Shown: positions 7,306 through 14,874, counted from the stretch's first letter. The stretch: 25,864 bases of DNA from CAZMGD01 sp964565705 (GCA_964565705.1 CAZMGD010000055.1:1-25864); one strand, 5' to 3'. The notes: generated from the sequence alone by a model not told the origin. Numbers and translations: made by a program.

Positions 7306-7518
7306 TCAGCTCACGGCCAGCTGAGTGAGCGTCGCTCGGGCTTCCTCGAACGTCTCGAACTCGGCGACGAGCACATTGCCGTCGAGCGGGATCGTCCCGT
7401 GGAGCGCCCAGGTCCGGTCCCCGAGCTGCAGGATGTCGCCGGCGATGCTCGTGTGGGCCTCGACGAGTGCAGCGAGGAAGTTCAGTTGGGCGTCGTATTC
7501 GTTCACGTGGCGGGCCAT
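7306..7518 (-). CDS. 70-residue hypothetical protein
   Basis: A small soluble acidic protein (MARHVNEYDAQLNFLAALVE, ending ATLTQLAVS) with an N-terminal helix and a probable short beta region (TWALHGTIPLDGNVLVAEFE). AAGGAG lies 8 bases before ATG 7518; a GTG directly before it at 7521 is an alternative start. It begins 18 bp after the preceding hydrolase, so the two are almost surely one transcript. No family recognised and no membrane or signal segment. Confidence 0.65.
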   Translation of the reverse strand: MARHVNEYDAQLNFLAALVEAHTSIAGDILQLGDRTWALHGTIPLDGNVLVAEFETFEEARATLTQLAVS

Positions 7519-7536
7519 CACAACGTCTCCTTCAGG

Positions 7537-8373
7537 TCAGCGGCCCTGTGCGGCGCGGAGGATGACATCGCTGACCGCGCGGTCGTCGGTGACCATCGCC
7601 AGGTGGGGCGCGTCGACCTGCACGACCCGGGCGCCGGCGCGTTGGGCCATTGCGATCTGGTCGGCGATGGGGATGATGCGGTCTCGCGTGCCGACGACCG
7701 CCCACGACGGAACCGTCGTCCATGCCGGCGGTCCCGATGGCTCGTGGAACACCTGGGTGGACAGCGGTCGCTGGGTCGCGGCGAGCACCGCGATGTCGCG
7801 GCGGGAGAAGCTCCGGTCGGCGAAGGCGTCGCCATAGACGGAGGGCTTCACGTATGTGTCGAGTGCGTCCGGCGGGGCGCCGGAGTAGGTCGCGAAGTCC
7901 AAGACGTTGGTGGGATCCTGGGCGAAGATCGACGGCGGGTGGGTCAGCCCGACGAGGGTGTCCCCTTCGGCAGGGATGAGCGCGTCCACGTAGACGAGGG
8001 CGCGCACGTTGCTGTTGGTCGTGGCAGCGTTGGTGATCACCGTGCCGCCGTAGGAGTGGCCGACCAGGACGACCGGCCCGCTGACGGTGTCGAGGTAGGC
8101 GGCGAGGTCGGCGGCGTCGCTGGCGACTCCACGGAGGTTGTTCGGCGGGACCCTGACCTCGTAGCCGGCGGTCTGGAGCCGAGTCGTGACCTTGTTCCAC
8201 GACGAGCCGTCGGCCCACGCGCCGTGCACGAGCACGATAGTCGGCTTGTCTCGGGTGTGGTCGTGGCGGCCCTCGGCTGACGCGTTCACGCCGGCGGCGA
8301 GTGCCATGCCGCCGGTGACGAGTGCGGCCAAGGCGACGACGATGCTGCGGCGCCGGGGGTTCGGGGGTTTCAT
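7537..8373 (-). CDS. Exported alpha/beta hydrolase
   Basis: A 278-residue alpha/beta hydrolase with an N-terminal export signal: basic PRRRSIVV, a hydrophobic stretch, and a likely cleavage after the ASA near residue 33; the arginine pair suggests Tat or Sec export. The mature enzyme has the oxyanion-region motif VLVHGAWADGSSW, nucleophile elbow GHSYGG (Ser), an acid in VVGTRDRIIP and the catalytic His in DAPHLAMV. This set fits esterase-like or salicylate-esterase-like hydrolases. ATG 8373 has GAAGGAGAG just upstream. It heads the run 70-aa, 59-aa, LAL and has an ECF-like promoter 57 bp upstream. Close in type to the hydrolase at 9496-10269, which lacks the signal. Confidence 0.9.
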   Translation of the reverse strand: MKPPNPRRRSIVVALAALVTGGMALAAGVNASAEGRHDHTRDKPTIVLVHGAWADGSSWNKVTTRLQTAGYEVRVPPNNLRGVASDAADLAAYLDTVSGPVVLVGHSYGGTVITNAATTNSNVRALVYVDALIPAEGDTLVGLTHPPSIFAQDPTNVLDFATYSGAPPDALDTYVKPSVYGDAFADRSFSRRDIAVLAATQRPLSTQVFHEPSGPPAWTTVPSWAVVGTRDRIIPIADQIAMAQRAGARVVQVDAPHLAMVTDDRAVSDVILRAAQGR

Positions 8374-8430
8374 GGATCTCTCCTTCGGTGGGTGCCGCAC
8401 GCCTCGTGTGGGTGTGGTTTCGCCGGGAAT

Positions 8431-8457
8431 GACCGTGCGGTCGCCTGATCCGTGACA
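8431..8457 (-). promoter_or_regulatory. ECF41/SigJ-like promoter for the exported hydrolase operon
   Basis: On the minus strand TGTCACG, 16 bp, GGTC, with C before GGTC. The GGTC ends 57 bp before the ATG at 8373. One of nine sites with identical spacing in the island. Confidence 0.7.
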
Positions 8458-8480
8458 GTTCGCCGGCGGGTGTCCGCTTG

Positions 8481-9416
8481 TCAGCGGCGGGCGAGGTCGA
8501 GCACTGCCGCGGCGAACGCTTCGGGCGCTTCCTGCGGCAGGTTGTGGCCGGCGTCGGGAACTTGGCGATGCTGGCGGGGACCGGTGAAGTGGCGCGCCGA
8601 GGGCGATCCGTCCGTTGCCGGGAAGTTGCCGTCGGCGAGCCCGTCGAGCGTGATCGTCGGCACGGTGATCGGTGGGAGGGCCGCGAGCTGTTGCTCGAGG
8701 TCGGCGTAGAGCGCCGTGCCGGGCGCGAGTCCGAGGCGGTGGCGGTAGGAGTGGATGACGACGTCGACGTAGTCAGGGTTGTCGAACGCCTCGGCGGTCC
8801 GATCGAGTGTCGATTCGTCGAACGTCCACGCGGGAGAGTTGCCTGTCCAGATCACCCGGGCGATCTCACGGCGGTGGGCCTGCAGCCCGAGCCGCCCGCG
8901 TTCGGTGGCGAAGTAGAAGAAGTACCAGAACCCGGCTTCGAGGACAGGGTCGATCGGCTGTGTCGATCCGGCGATGTCCTGGATCAGGTAGCTGTTCACC
9001 GAGACCAGCCCGCGGCAACGTTCGGGCCAGAGGGCGGCGGCGACGCAAGCGGCTCGGCCACCCCAGTCGTATCCGGCGAGGATCGCGTCGGGGATGTCGA
9101 GGGCGTCGAGCAGCGCGAGGACGTCGGCGCCGAGCGCCGCCTGCTGTCCGGACCGCGGTGCGTCTCGATCGGCGAAGCGGGTGGGGCCGTGGCCCCTGAG
9201 GTACGGCACGACGACGCGGATGCCTCGCTCGACGAGGAGTGGCGTCACGTCGAGGTAGCTGTGGACGTCATAGGGGAAGCCGTGGAGAAGCACGACCGGT
9301 GTGCCGTCGTGGTGGCCGACGTCGTGGAAGGCGACATCGAGGACGCCGGCACGCACTCGGTGGATCGGGCCGAGCAGTGTCCGCTCGGCCGGCGCGGACG
9401 TGGTCGGGCGGTTCAT
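8481..9416 (-). CDS. Alpha/beta hydrolase, epoxide hydrolase / haloalkane dehalogenase-like
   Basis: A 311-residue cytoplasmic hydrolase. The nucleophile elbow is GYDWGG, with aspartate instead of serine as in soluble epoxide hydrolases and haloalkane dehalogenases. HGFPYDVHSY supplies the oxyanion region, TLDGLADG is near the expected acid, and DAGHNLPQEAPEAF carries the catalytic His. A cap region rich in aromatic residues (FWYFFYFATERGR) lies in the middle. GAGGAGG precedes ATG 9416. It follows the hydrolase at 9496 after 79 bp that contain a strong hairpin, so expression may be attenuated. No ECF-like promoter is visible directly ahead. Exact substrate unknown. Confidence 0.9.
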   Translation of the reverse strand: MNRPTTSAPAERTLLGPIHRVRAGVLDVAFHDVGHHDGTPVVLLHGFPYDVHSYLDVTPLLVERGIRVVVPYLRGHGPTRFADRDAPRSGQQAALGADVLALLDALDIPDAILAGYDWGGRAACVAAALWPERCRGLVSVNSYLIQDIAGSTQPIDPVLEAGFWYFFYFATERGRLGLQAHRREIARVIWTGNSPAWTFDESTLDRTAEAFDNPDYVDVVIHSYRHRLGLAPGTALYADLEQQLAALPPITVPTITLDGLADGNFPATDGSPSARHFTGPRQHRQVPDAGHNLPQEAPEAFAAAVLDLARR

Positions 9417-9451
9417 CGGTCCTCCTCGATGGCGGTGCTCCGGCAGAAGTC

Positions 9452-9484
9452 GGTGGCCGCTCCCGGGGGGACGGAGCAGCCACC
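9452..9484. terminator. Strong stem-loop between two hydrolase genes
   Basis: GGTGGC-C-GCTCC pairs with GGAGC-A-GCCACC across a 9-base C/G-rich loop, an 11-bp stem with one mismatch. It lies between stop 9496 and start 9416 on the minus strand. There is no T-tract, so it may be an attenuator, a processing site or a T-less terminator. Confidence 0.45.
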
Positions 9485-9495
9485 GCCTCCGGTGC

Positions 9496-10269
9496 TCAGC
9501 CGGCGGCGGCCGGCGCGCGGGTCACCGCGTGGACGGCGGCGAGGATCATCGACGCCACGGCGTCGGGGCGCGACACGCTGATGGCGTGCGATGCGCCCTC
9601 GATCTGCCTCGTGAGCTTGCTGCCGACGCGCTCGGCCATGAACCGTTGCAGTTCGGCGGGGATGTTGAGGTCCTCGTCCCCGTACACGAACCACGACGGG
9701 AGGTCCTTCCATGCCGGCCGTTCGGTGGGCAAGCCTTCGGCGAGCGCGACCTGGGTGACGGGCCGCTGGGTGGGGGACATCAGCGCGGCTTGCGCGCCGG
9801 GGACGTCTGCGCAGAACTGGTGGTGGAACAGCTCGGACTTGATCGCGAACTCGTTCCCGCCGGTCGACACCGGGTACGCGGTGAGCGCGTCACCGAGCGT
9901 GCTGCCGGGGTACATCGTCGACAGCTGCAAGGCCGACTCGCCGTGCTCGGGAGCGAACGCAGCGACGTAGACGAGACCGACGACGGCGTCGTTGCCGGCG
10001 GCCGCCTCGGTGATCACCATGCCGCCGTAGGAGTGGCCGACGAGGACGACCGGACCGTCGATCGTGCGCAGCACGTCGCGCACGTAGGCGGCGTCGCCGC
10101 CGACGCTGCGCAGCGGGTTGGCGATGGCCACGACGTCGCAGAAGGGACGGTTGTGGGCGGCGACGAGCACCGGGTCGTGGTGGTAGAGCCGTTCGATGAC
10201 GGGGTTCCAGCTCGCCGACTCGGCGAACGCGCCGTGGACGAGGGCGATGGTGGGCAGTTCGGTGGACAT
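9496..10269 (-). CDS. Alpha/beta hydrolase, cytoplasmic
   Basis: A 257-residue hydrolase with the serine nucleophile elbow GHSYGG, oxyanion motif IALVHGAFAESASW, an acid in VYGDEDLNIP and the catalytic His in EGASHAISVSRPD. It is the same subfamily as 7537-8373, sharing the spacing of PVVLVGHSYGG, SPTQRP and PAWKDLPSW-type segments, but has no export signal. It starts 41 bp after the lipase gene on the same strand and probably forms one transcript with it under the ECF-like promoter at 11306-11332. Likely an esterase; substrate unknown. Confidence 0.9.
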   Translation of the reverse strand: MSTELPTIALVHGAFAESASWNPVIERLYHHDPVLVAAHNRPFCDVVAIANPLRSVGGDAAYVRDVLRTIDGPVVLVGHSYGGMVITEAAAGNDAVVGLVYVAAFAPEHGESALQLSTMYPGSTLGDALTAYPVSTGGNEFAIKSELFHHQFCADVPGAQAALMSPTQRPVTQVALAEGLPTERPAWKDLPSWFVYGDEDLNIPAELQRFMAERVGSKLTRQIEGASHAISVSRPDAVASMILAAVHAVTRAPAAAG

Positions 10270-10310
10270 GGGTGTCTGCTTTCGTGATGTGTTGACGGTC
10301 GTGGACGGGT

Positions 10311-11261
10311 TCAGCGGATGCCGAGGGCCTTGCGGATGACGTGGGTGGCCTGCTCGAGCGCGGCCGTCCTCGCCGCGGTCTCCCGGACCGGGTCGAGCAT
10401 CAGGAAGTCGTGGAGGGTGCCGTTGTAGCGAGCGCTCGTGGTGCGCACGCCGGCGGCGGTGAGCTTGCGGGCGTAGGCCTCGCCCTCGTCGCGCAGCACG
10501 TCGTTCTCGTCGACGATCAGGAACGTCTCGGGCAAGCCGGCGAGGTCGTCGAGCTCGGCGCGCAGCGGCGACATGGTGATCGCCGAGCGCTTGTCGACGT
10601 CGGGCTGGTAGGCGTCCCAGAACCAGGCCATCGCCTTCGCGGTCAGGTGCGGACCGTCGGCGAACTCGGCATAGCTGGCGGTGTCCTGACCGGCGTCGGT
10701 CACCGGGTAGTACAGCGACTGGTGGACGAACGTGACGTCGCCGCGCTCCTTGGCCAGGATCGCCAGGACGGCGGCCATGTTCCCGCCGACGGAGTCACCG
10801 GCCACGGCGAGCCGTGATGGATCGAGTCCCATGGACGCGCCTTCGGTCGTGATCCAGCGGGCGGTGGCGTAGGCCTGCTCGAGGGCGACGGGGTAGCGCG
10901 CCTCGGGGGAGCGGTCGTACTCGACGAACACGATCGCAGCGCCGGTGCCGACGCACAGCTCGCGCACGAGCCGGTCGTGGGTGCCGGCGTTGCCCAGGAT
11001 CCACCCGCCGCCGTGGACGTAGAGGACCACCGGCAAGGTTCCGGTGGCGCCGAGCGGCTTGAGGACGCGGACCTTGACGTCGCCGACGGGCGCCGTCACG
11101 GTGATCCAGGTCTCGTCGACGTCGGGCTTGGCGATCGGTGCGGACTGCACGTCGTCGAGCAACTGGCGTGCTCCTTCGACGCCGCGCTCGTACAGCGGCG
11201 GCGGCTGCGCGGCGGCGTCGGCGAACGCCTGCGCCGCTGGTTCGAGGACTGGGGTGCTCAT
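10311..11261 (-). CDS. HSL-family (type IV) lipase/esterase
   Basis: A 316-residue alpha/beta hydrolase of the hormone-sensitive-lipase group. HGGGW (near residue 86) forms the oxyanion hole, GDSVGGN (near 155) holds the nucleophilic serine, the acid is in DENDVLRDEG and the His in TLHDFLML. No signal peptide, so probably cytoplasmic, hydrolysing short acyl esters. GGAG precedes ATG 11261. It is the first gene after the ECF-like promoter at 11306-11332 and lies directly downstream of the sigma factor gene on the same strand. Confidence 0.93.
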   Translation of the reverse strand: MSTPVLEPAAQAFADAAAQPPPLYERGVEGARQLLDDVQSAPIAKPDVDETWITVTAPVGDVKVRVLKPLGATGTLPVVLYVHGGGWILGNAGTHDRLVRELCVGTGAAIVFVEYDRSPEARYPVALEQAYATARWITTEGASMGLDPSRLAVAGDSVGGNMAAVLAILAKERGDVTFVHQSLYYPVTDAGQDTASYAEFADGPHLTAKAMAWFWDAYQPDVDKRSAITMSPLRAELDDLAGLPETFLIVDENDVLRDEGEAYARKLTAAGVRTTSARYNGTLHDFLMLDPVRETAARTAALEQATHVIRKALGIR

Positions 11262-11305
11262 CGAGCTCTCCTTCGCGTTGGTGGGTGGTGCGTGTTGATC
11301 CGTAG

Positions 11306-11332
11306 GACCGGACGCCGAATCGCCGTGTGACA
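11306..11332 (-). promoter_or_regulatory. ECF41/SigJ-like promoter for the lipase-hydrolase operon
   Basis: Minus strand TGTCACA, 16 bp, GGTC (C before GGTC), 44 bp upstream of ATG 11261. It occupies the place right behind the sigma factor gene where its usual C-terminal domain would be encoded. Confidence 0.75.
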
Positions 11333-11334
11333 GA

Positions 11335-11973
11335 TCAGGCGGCGGTGGCCGGCACGGGGACGAGGACTCGTTCGAGTGCGGTGATCTCGCCGTATCGAGC
11401 GGCGCTGGCGAAGGCGCTCAGCAACGGGCGCCGGTCCGGTGCCGCTACGGTGCGGCGCTCGTCGGCGAGGTGCTTGGCGGCGCGGCTGACGAGCTGGCGG
11501 GCGTTGGTCTCGCTGGTCGCCAGGAGGTCGGCGATCCGTGCGTAGGGGTAGTCGAAGGCGTGGCGAAGCACGAACGCGGCCCGTTCGATGGGGGCGAGCC
11601 GCTGCAGCAACACGCGGATCCCGGCGTCGAGGAGCGCGTCGCGCTCGATGCCTTCGGCCAGGTCCGTGCGAGGGTCGACCGGATCCGGCAACGTGCCGAC
11701 CGAACGCTCCCGTCGCGCCCTGGCGGTCTGCGCGGCGTTGAGCGCCAACCGGGTGACGGTGGTGACCAGGAAAGCGGTGGGGTTGTCGACCCGCGTGCGA
11801 TCGCACATCTGCCAGCGGACCCATGCGTCCTGAACGATGTCCTCGGCCTCGTGGCGGTTGCCCAGGATCCGCGTGGCGACGCCGACGAGGCGCGGTCGGA
11901 GCGCGTCGAACTGGGCGGCGATGCCGTCGAGCGCGGTGGTGTCGTCGGTGGGTGGCGTGGTGAGTGTCAGCAT
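11335..11973 (-). CDS. ECF41/SigJ-like RNA polymerase sigma factor, short form without SnoaL domain
   Basis: A 212-residue ECF sigma factor. Region 2 is at about residues 20-85 (LVGVATRILGNRHEAEDIVQ, DAWVRW, NPTAFLVTTVTRLALN); region 4 at about 120-180 (LAPIERAAFVLRHAFDYPYA, ATSETNARQLVSRAAKHL). These match SigJ/ECF41 proteins, which normally continue into a ~100-residue SnoaL-like domain. Here only its first helix remains (LLSAFASAARYGEITALERV) before the stop; the usual DGGG-type motif is absent and just 73 bp separate the stop from the lipase start. ATG 11973 has a GGAG at correct spacing. ECF41 genes typically neighbour NmrA-like epimerases and oxidoreductases, as here. Nine matching promoter-like sites occur in the island, but none before this gene. 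Confidence 0.88.
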   Translation of the reverse strand: MLTLTTPPTDDTTALDGIAAQFDALRPRLVGVATRILGNRHEAEDIVQDAWVRWQMCDRTRVDNPTAFLVTTVTRLALNAAQTARARRERSVGTLPDPVDPRTDLAEGIERDALLDAGIRVLLQRLAPIERAAFVLRHAFDYPYARIADLLATSETNARQLVSRAAKHLADERRTVAAPDRRPLLSAFASAARYGEITALERVLVPVPATAA

Positions 11974-12040
11974 GTGCTTGCTCCGTGATCGGCTCGCTGG
12001 CGAGCGGCGTCGTCCGGGAGGCGCAGTCGATTGCCTGGAC

Positions 12041-12116
12041 ATCCCGAGTGGTCTCGGGATCTCGATGCCGCGCTCGGCGATGACGCCGATTCGTCATCTC
12101 GATCCCACTTGGATCG
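12041..12116. promoter_or_regulatory. Three consecutive perfect inverted repeats upstream of the sigma factor gene
   Basis: ATCCCGAG-TGGT-CTCGGGAT (12041-12060), GATGACG-N6-CGTCATC (12079-12098) and CGATCC-N5-GGATCG (12100-12116) lie in the 220-bp gap between the ferredoxin reductase end and the sigma factor start. They could terminate the upstream operon, though no T-tract follows, or be operators controlling the sigma factor. Confidence 0.45.
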
Positions 12117-12193
12117 TGAGCCCGGGCGACCGTGGTTCGCCTCCGTATCGACCCGAGTGGGGCCCCTGGTCGAGGCGCCTGATCTCCCTAGGG

Positions 12194-12904
12194 TCAGGAC
12201 GACGGCCCGAACCGCTCGACGCGGATGTCGGCGCCGGCCACGCCGGCCTCGACCAGCACCCTGGTGGCGTGGTTCGCGAACGTGGACGAACCGCACACGT
12301 ACGCGACGCGGAATCTCGTGAGCTCGTCGGGCAGGTCGCTCGGACGCAGATGCGCTGGTGGCCGATCGATGCCGTCGGCCACTCGACGGGTGTAGATCAC
12401 CCTCGTCTCCGGTCCGGGCAGCTCGGCCGCGTAGTAGAGGTCGTCGGTCGACCTGACGGAGATGACGAGGCGGAGGAGATCGGAGCGTCGTGCCAGCCGT
12501 GCCTGGCGGAGCATGGACATCAGCGGCACGAGGCCGGAGCCGCCGCCGAGCAGCAGCGCCGGCGTGTCGCCGTCCCAGACGAACCATCCGCCGATCGGGC
12601 CACGTACCTCGAGCGTGTCACCGAGCACGACGACGTCGTGGAGGAACGTCGACACCTCGCCGCCGGCGAGCCGCTCGACGGTGAGCTCGATGTGCCCCGA
12701 GTCGTCGGGTGGTGAGGCGACCGAGTACGACCGGGTGGCGGCGTAGCCGTCAGGTGCGGTGAGCCGCACGAGGTAGTGCTGCCCGGCTCGATGGCGGCGC
12801 GGTCGCTCGAGGCGGAGCCGAAGGGACTTGGCTCGTTGCGTCTCGCGGATGATCCCGACGACGGTCGCGGTCTGCCAGGCGCCGGGCGCTGGCGGGCCGC
12901 CCAC
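12194..12904 (-). CDS. Ferredoxin-NADP reductase-like FAD/NAD-binding oxidoreductase
   Basis: A 236-residue flavoprotein of the ferredoxin reductase type. The FAD-binding barrel carries RSYSVASPP (RxYS near residue 59) and GPIGGWFVW; the NAD-binding domain has LLLGGGSGLVPLMSML and ends with VYVCGSS-like AYVCGSSTFANHATRVL. It lacks a 2Fe-2S domain. It begins with GTG 12904, one base after the stop of the molybdenum oxidoreductase, so the two are translationally coupled and likely partners: this protein would pass NAD(P)H electrons to or from the molybdoenzyme. The pairing of a small sulfite-oxidase-like protein with such a reductase is known in actinobacteria; the reaction is not established from sequence. 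Confidence 0.9.
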   Translation of the reverse strand: MGGPPAPGAWQTATVVGIIRETQRAKSLRLRLERPRRHRAGQHYLVRLTAPDGYAATRSYSVASPPDDSGHIELTVERLAGGEVSTFLHDVVVLGDTLEVRGPIGGWFVWDGDTPALLLGGGSGLVPLMSMLRQARLARRSDLLRLVISVRSTDDLYYAAELPGPETRVIYTRRVADGIDRPPAHLRPSDLPDELTRFRVAYVCGSSTFANHATRVLVEAGVAGADIRVERFGPSS

Positions 12905-12905
12905 G

Positions 12906-13517
12906 TCAGTCTCCCTGGAAGCGCTGTTCGAGCCAGGGGTCGCCGTGGTCGTGGTAGCCGTTGCGCTCCCAGAAGCCCGGTTCGTCGTGATCGAGGAGCC
13001 GGAGCCCGGCGATCCACTTCGCGCTCTTCCAGAAGTAGAGGTGGGGGACGATCAGCCGTGCCGGACCTCCGTGATCGATGGTGAGGGGCTGCCCGTCGAC
13101 GTCCCAGGCCACCCATGCGCGCCCGCCGGTCACGTCGGCCAGCTCCAGGTTCGTGGTGTAGCCGGTGTGGCTCACGGCGAGGACGTGGGTCGCGGTGGGT
13201 AATGGGCGTGCGCTGTCGAGCAGAGTGTCGATCGACACGCCGGTGAACGTCATGCCGAGCTTCGACCACGAAGTGACGCAATGGATGTCCCCCTGATAGC
13301 CCGACGCCGGGAGGCTGTGGATCTCCTCCCACGTCCAGATCGTCGGGGTTTCGACCAACCCGTCGATCGCCAGCGACCAGTCGTCAGTTGAGATCGCCGG
13401 CGTGGGCTCGGCAGTCAGCACCGGCCACACGTCGCCGGCGTCGTACTGCCCGGGCGGTAGGCGCGGATCGCGCTCGGCCCGTCGCCCGGCGAATCCTCTG
13501 GTGACGGTCCTCGTCAT
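12906..13517 (-). CDS. Molybdopterin-dependent sulfite-oxidase-like oxidoreductase
   Basis: A 203-residue protein consisting of the Mo-binding SUOX fold only. The motif GYQGDIHCVTSWSKLGMTFTG contains the conserved cysteine expected to bind molybdenum; GGPARLIVPHLYFWKSAKWI is the second signature. There is no heme domain, no dimerisation domain and no Tat signal, so it is probably cytoplasmic. GGGAGG precedes ATG 13517. It is first in a two-gene operon with the ferredoxin reductase and is preceded by an ECF-like promoter. Possible roles are reductive repair such as S- or N-oxide reduction, like MsrP/YedY relatives, rather than sulfite oxidation; this is inference. Confidence 0.92.
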   Translation of the reverse strand: MTRTVTRGFAGRRAERDPRLPPGQYDAGDVWPVLTAEPTPAISTDDWSLAIDGLVETPTIWTWEEIHSLPASGYQGDIHCVTSWSKLGMTFTGVSIDTLLDSARPLPTATHVLAVSHTGYTTNLELADVTGGRAWVAWDVDGQPLTIDHGGPARLIVPHLYFWKSAKWIAGLRLLDHDEPGFWERNGYHDHGDPWLEQRFQGD

Positions 13518-13565
13518 TGCTTCCTCCCTCGAATCGCTTCACCGCGCCGGCGGCGCACGGAAGTT

Positions 13566-13592
13566 GACCGGACGCGCTCCCGAGTCGTGACG
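13566..13592 (-). promoter_or_regulatory. ECF41/SigJ-like promoter for the molybdoenzyme operon
   Basis: Minus strand CGTCACG, 16 bp, GGTC (C before GGTC), 48 bp before ATG 13517. One mismatch in the -35 first base. It lies back-to-back with the plus-strand site at 13607-13633. Confidence 0.6.
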
Positions 13593-13606
13593 AGCGCTCG
13601 ACGCGG

Positions 13607-13633
13607 TGTCACTGCGACGGCGTCCACGTGGTC
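13607..13633 (+). promoter_or_regulatory. ECF41/SigJ-like promoter for the CDGSH protein
   Basis: TGTCACT, 16 bp, GGTC on the plus strand, 50 bp before ATG 13684. The -35 elements of this and the opposite promoter are 14 bp apart. Confidence 0.65.
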
Positions 13634-13683
13634 TGACGGTGCACGGTTGGCGCGTTCGGCGTCCCGGCGACTGGAGGCGCGTC

Positions 13684-14214
13684 ATGGCGACAATGGAGTA
13701 CGCGGGTGAGGAGATCGTGGTGCACTGGGACAGCGACCGATGTCTGCGCTCCGAACGTTGCACCGCGGGGCTTCCAGCAGTCTTCGATCGCTCCCGCCGA
13801 CCGTGGGTCGAACCCGCCGGCGCAGGCGCTGACGAGGTCGCAGCAGTCATCGACACCTGCCCGAGCGGAGCGCTCACGTGCACGCGCACGGATGGCGCGG
13901 TCAATGGCTGGCGCGGCCGCGCCACAGGCGATGATCCGTCGGTCTCGGTCGCGGTCGACCCTGAGTGGGCGCCGGTCGCGCTCGACGCGACCACCACTTC
14001 GACGCGGCCCAACGTCGTCATCACCCCGCTGGTCAACGGTCCGCTGTCAGTCGCCGGCCCGATCGGGATGGTGGATCCGGACGGCACGGTGCTCGTCGTC
14101 GCTCGCTGTGAGCTGCGCAGGTTCGGGCACTCCGCGTCCAAGCCGTTCTGCGACGGCTCCCATGCCCGGGTCGGGTTCTCCGCCGCCGGCAGGGAGGTTG
14201 CGCCACCGGACTGA
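13684..14214 (+). CDS. Fe-S protein: mono-cluster (YjdI-like) domain plus CDGSH zinc-finger-like domain
   Basis: A 176-residue two-domain iron-sulfur protein. The N-terminal Fer4_19/YjdI-type domain has DRCLRSERCTAGLPAVF and DTCPSGALTC, supplying cysteines for a cluster. The C-terminal CDGSH domain reads ARCELRRFGHSASKPFCDGS with a following H, the Cys3His set that holds a redox-active 2Fe-2S. GGAGG lies five bases before ATG 13684; the open frame starts at 13606 but has no support there. It is divergent from the molybdoenzyme/reductase operon, with paired ECF-like promoters between, so it is a plausible electron carrier for that pair. Confidence 0.92.
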   Translation: MATMEYAGEEIVVHWDSDRCLRSERCTAGLPAVFDRSRRPWVEPAGAGADEVAAVIDTCPSGALTCTRTDGAVNGWRGRATGDDPSVSVAVDPEWAPVALDATTTSTRPNVVITPLVNGPLSVAGPIGMVDPDGTVLVVARCELRRFGHSASKPFCDGSHARVGFSAAGREVAPPD

Positions 14215-14235
14215 CGGCCACCTGCTCCAGGCGGC

Positions 14236-14874
14236 TCAGGCTGCCGGTGCCGAGCCGTCACAACGGCGTGCGGCGCACCGCTTGGAAGCTCGCAGCAGCG
14301 CGCAGGGGAGCAGTGTCGCCTTGTGCTCGGCAGGTTGGCCGGTGGTCCACAGGACGCTGTGCTCGGCGTGGAGTTCGGTGGCGAGCGCCCAGCGGGCCGA
14401 TCCGTGGTACAGCCGGTCCTCGGCCAGCCAGGCGGAGAACTCGCCGTGGCGGTCGAAGCCGAAGCCGAAGCAGGCGTGGCTGATCAGATCGTGCACGGCG
14501 CGAAGGCGGTCGTAGGTTCCTCCGACGTCGCTGTCCAGAACTGGATGCAAGCGCTCGCTGTCATAGTGGGCCGGGCGCAGCTCGAGCACCCGCTCGGCGC
14601 GCACCCTCGACGACAACTCCTGACCTGACGAGTACGGCTCCGCGCAGCGTGTGAACACCACGCGTATGGGCCTCGCCGCGTCGGCGCCGGTGAGCCGCTG
14701 GAACCACCGGTCGGCCTGCCGGCCCAACTCGGTGTACGCGGCGCGCACCATCGGGTCGAGGCCACCGCGCGGCGCATCGAGGAACGCTTGCGCGACAGCG
14801 GTGGCCTGCGGCCGGTCGATGCGCCGGAGGCGCGCCGAGCTCGCGCGTTGCTCACGGGGATGTTGCTCGTGCAT
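14236..14874 (-). CDS. Conserved hypothetical protein with AVHDxxxHA / GExxAWL motifs
   Basis: A 212-residue soluble protein. The segments RLRAVHDLISHACFGFGFDR, HGEFSAWLAEDRLYH and ALATELHAEHSVLWTTG resemble a conserved region I know from phage and polyvalent proteins of unknown function (F/L-R-AVHD-x3-HA, G-E-x2-AW, TE-x3-Q/H-x-S), whose invariant His, Asp and Glu residues look catalytic or metal-binding. The N-terminus is basic and variable. ATG 14874 has no Shine-Dalgarno; an ECF-like -10 lies only 8 bp upstream, which would give a leaderless mRNA. It converges on the CDGSH gene (21-bp gap) and is divergent from the second LAL gene. Function not known. Confidence 0.75.
   Translation of the reverse strand: MHEQHPREQRASSARLRRIDRPQATAVAQAFLDAPRGGLDPMVRAAYTELGRQADRWFQRLTGADAARPIRVVFTRCAEPYSSGQELSSRVRAERVLELRPAHYDSERLHPVLDSDVGGTYDRLRAVHDLISHACFGFGFDRHGEFSAWLAEDRLYHGSARWALATELHAEHSVLWTTGQPAEHKATLLPCALLRASKRCAARRCDGSAPAA

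Noticed and set aside
13539..14261. A 240-aa minus-strand protein opposite the CDGSH gene
   Set aside because: The plus strand has clear CDGSH and mono-cluster cysteine motifs and a ribosome binding site; the minus frame is compositional.
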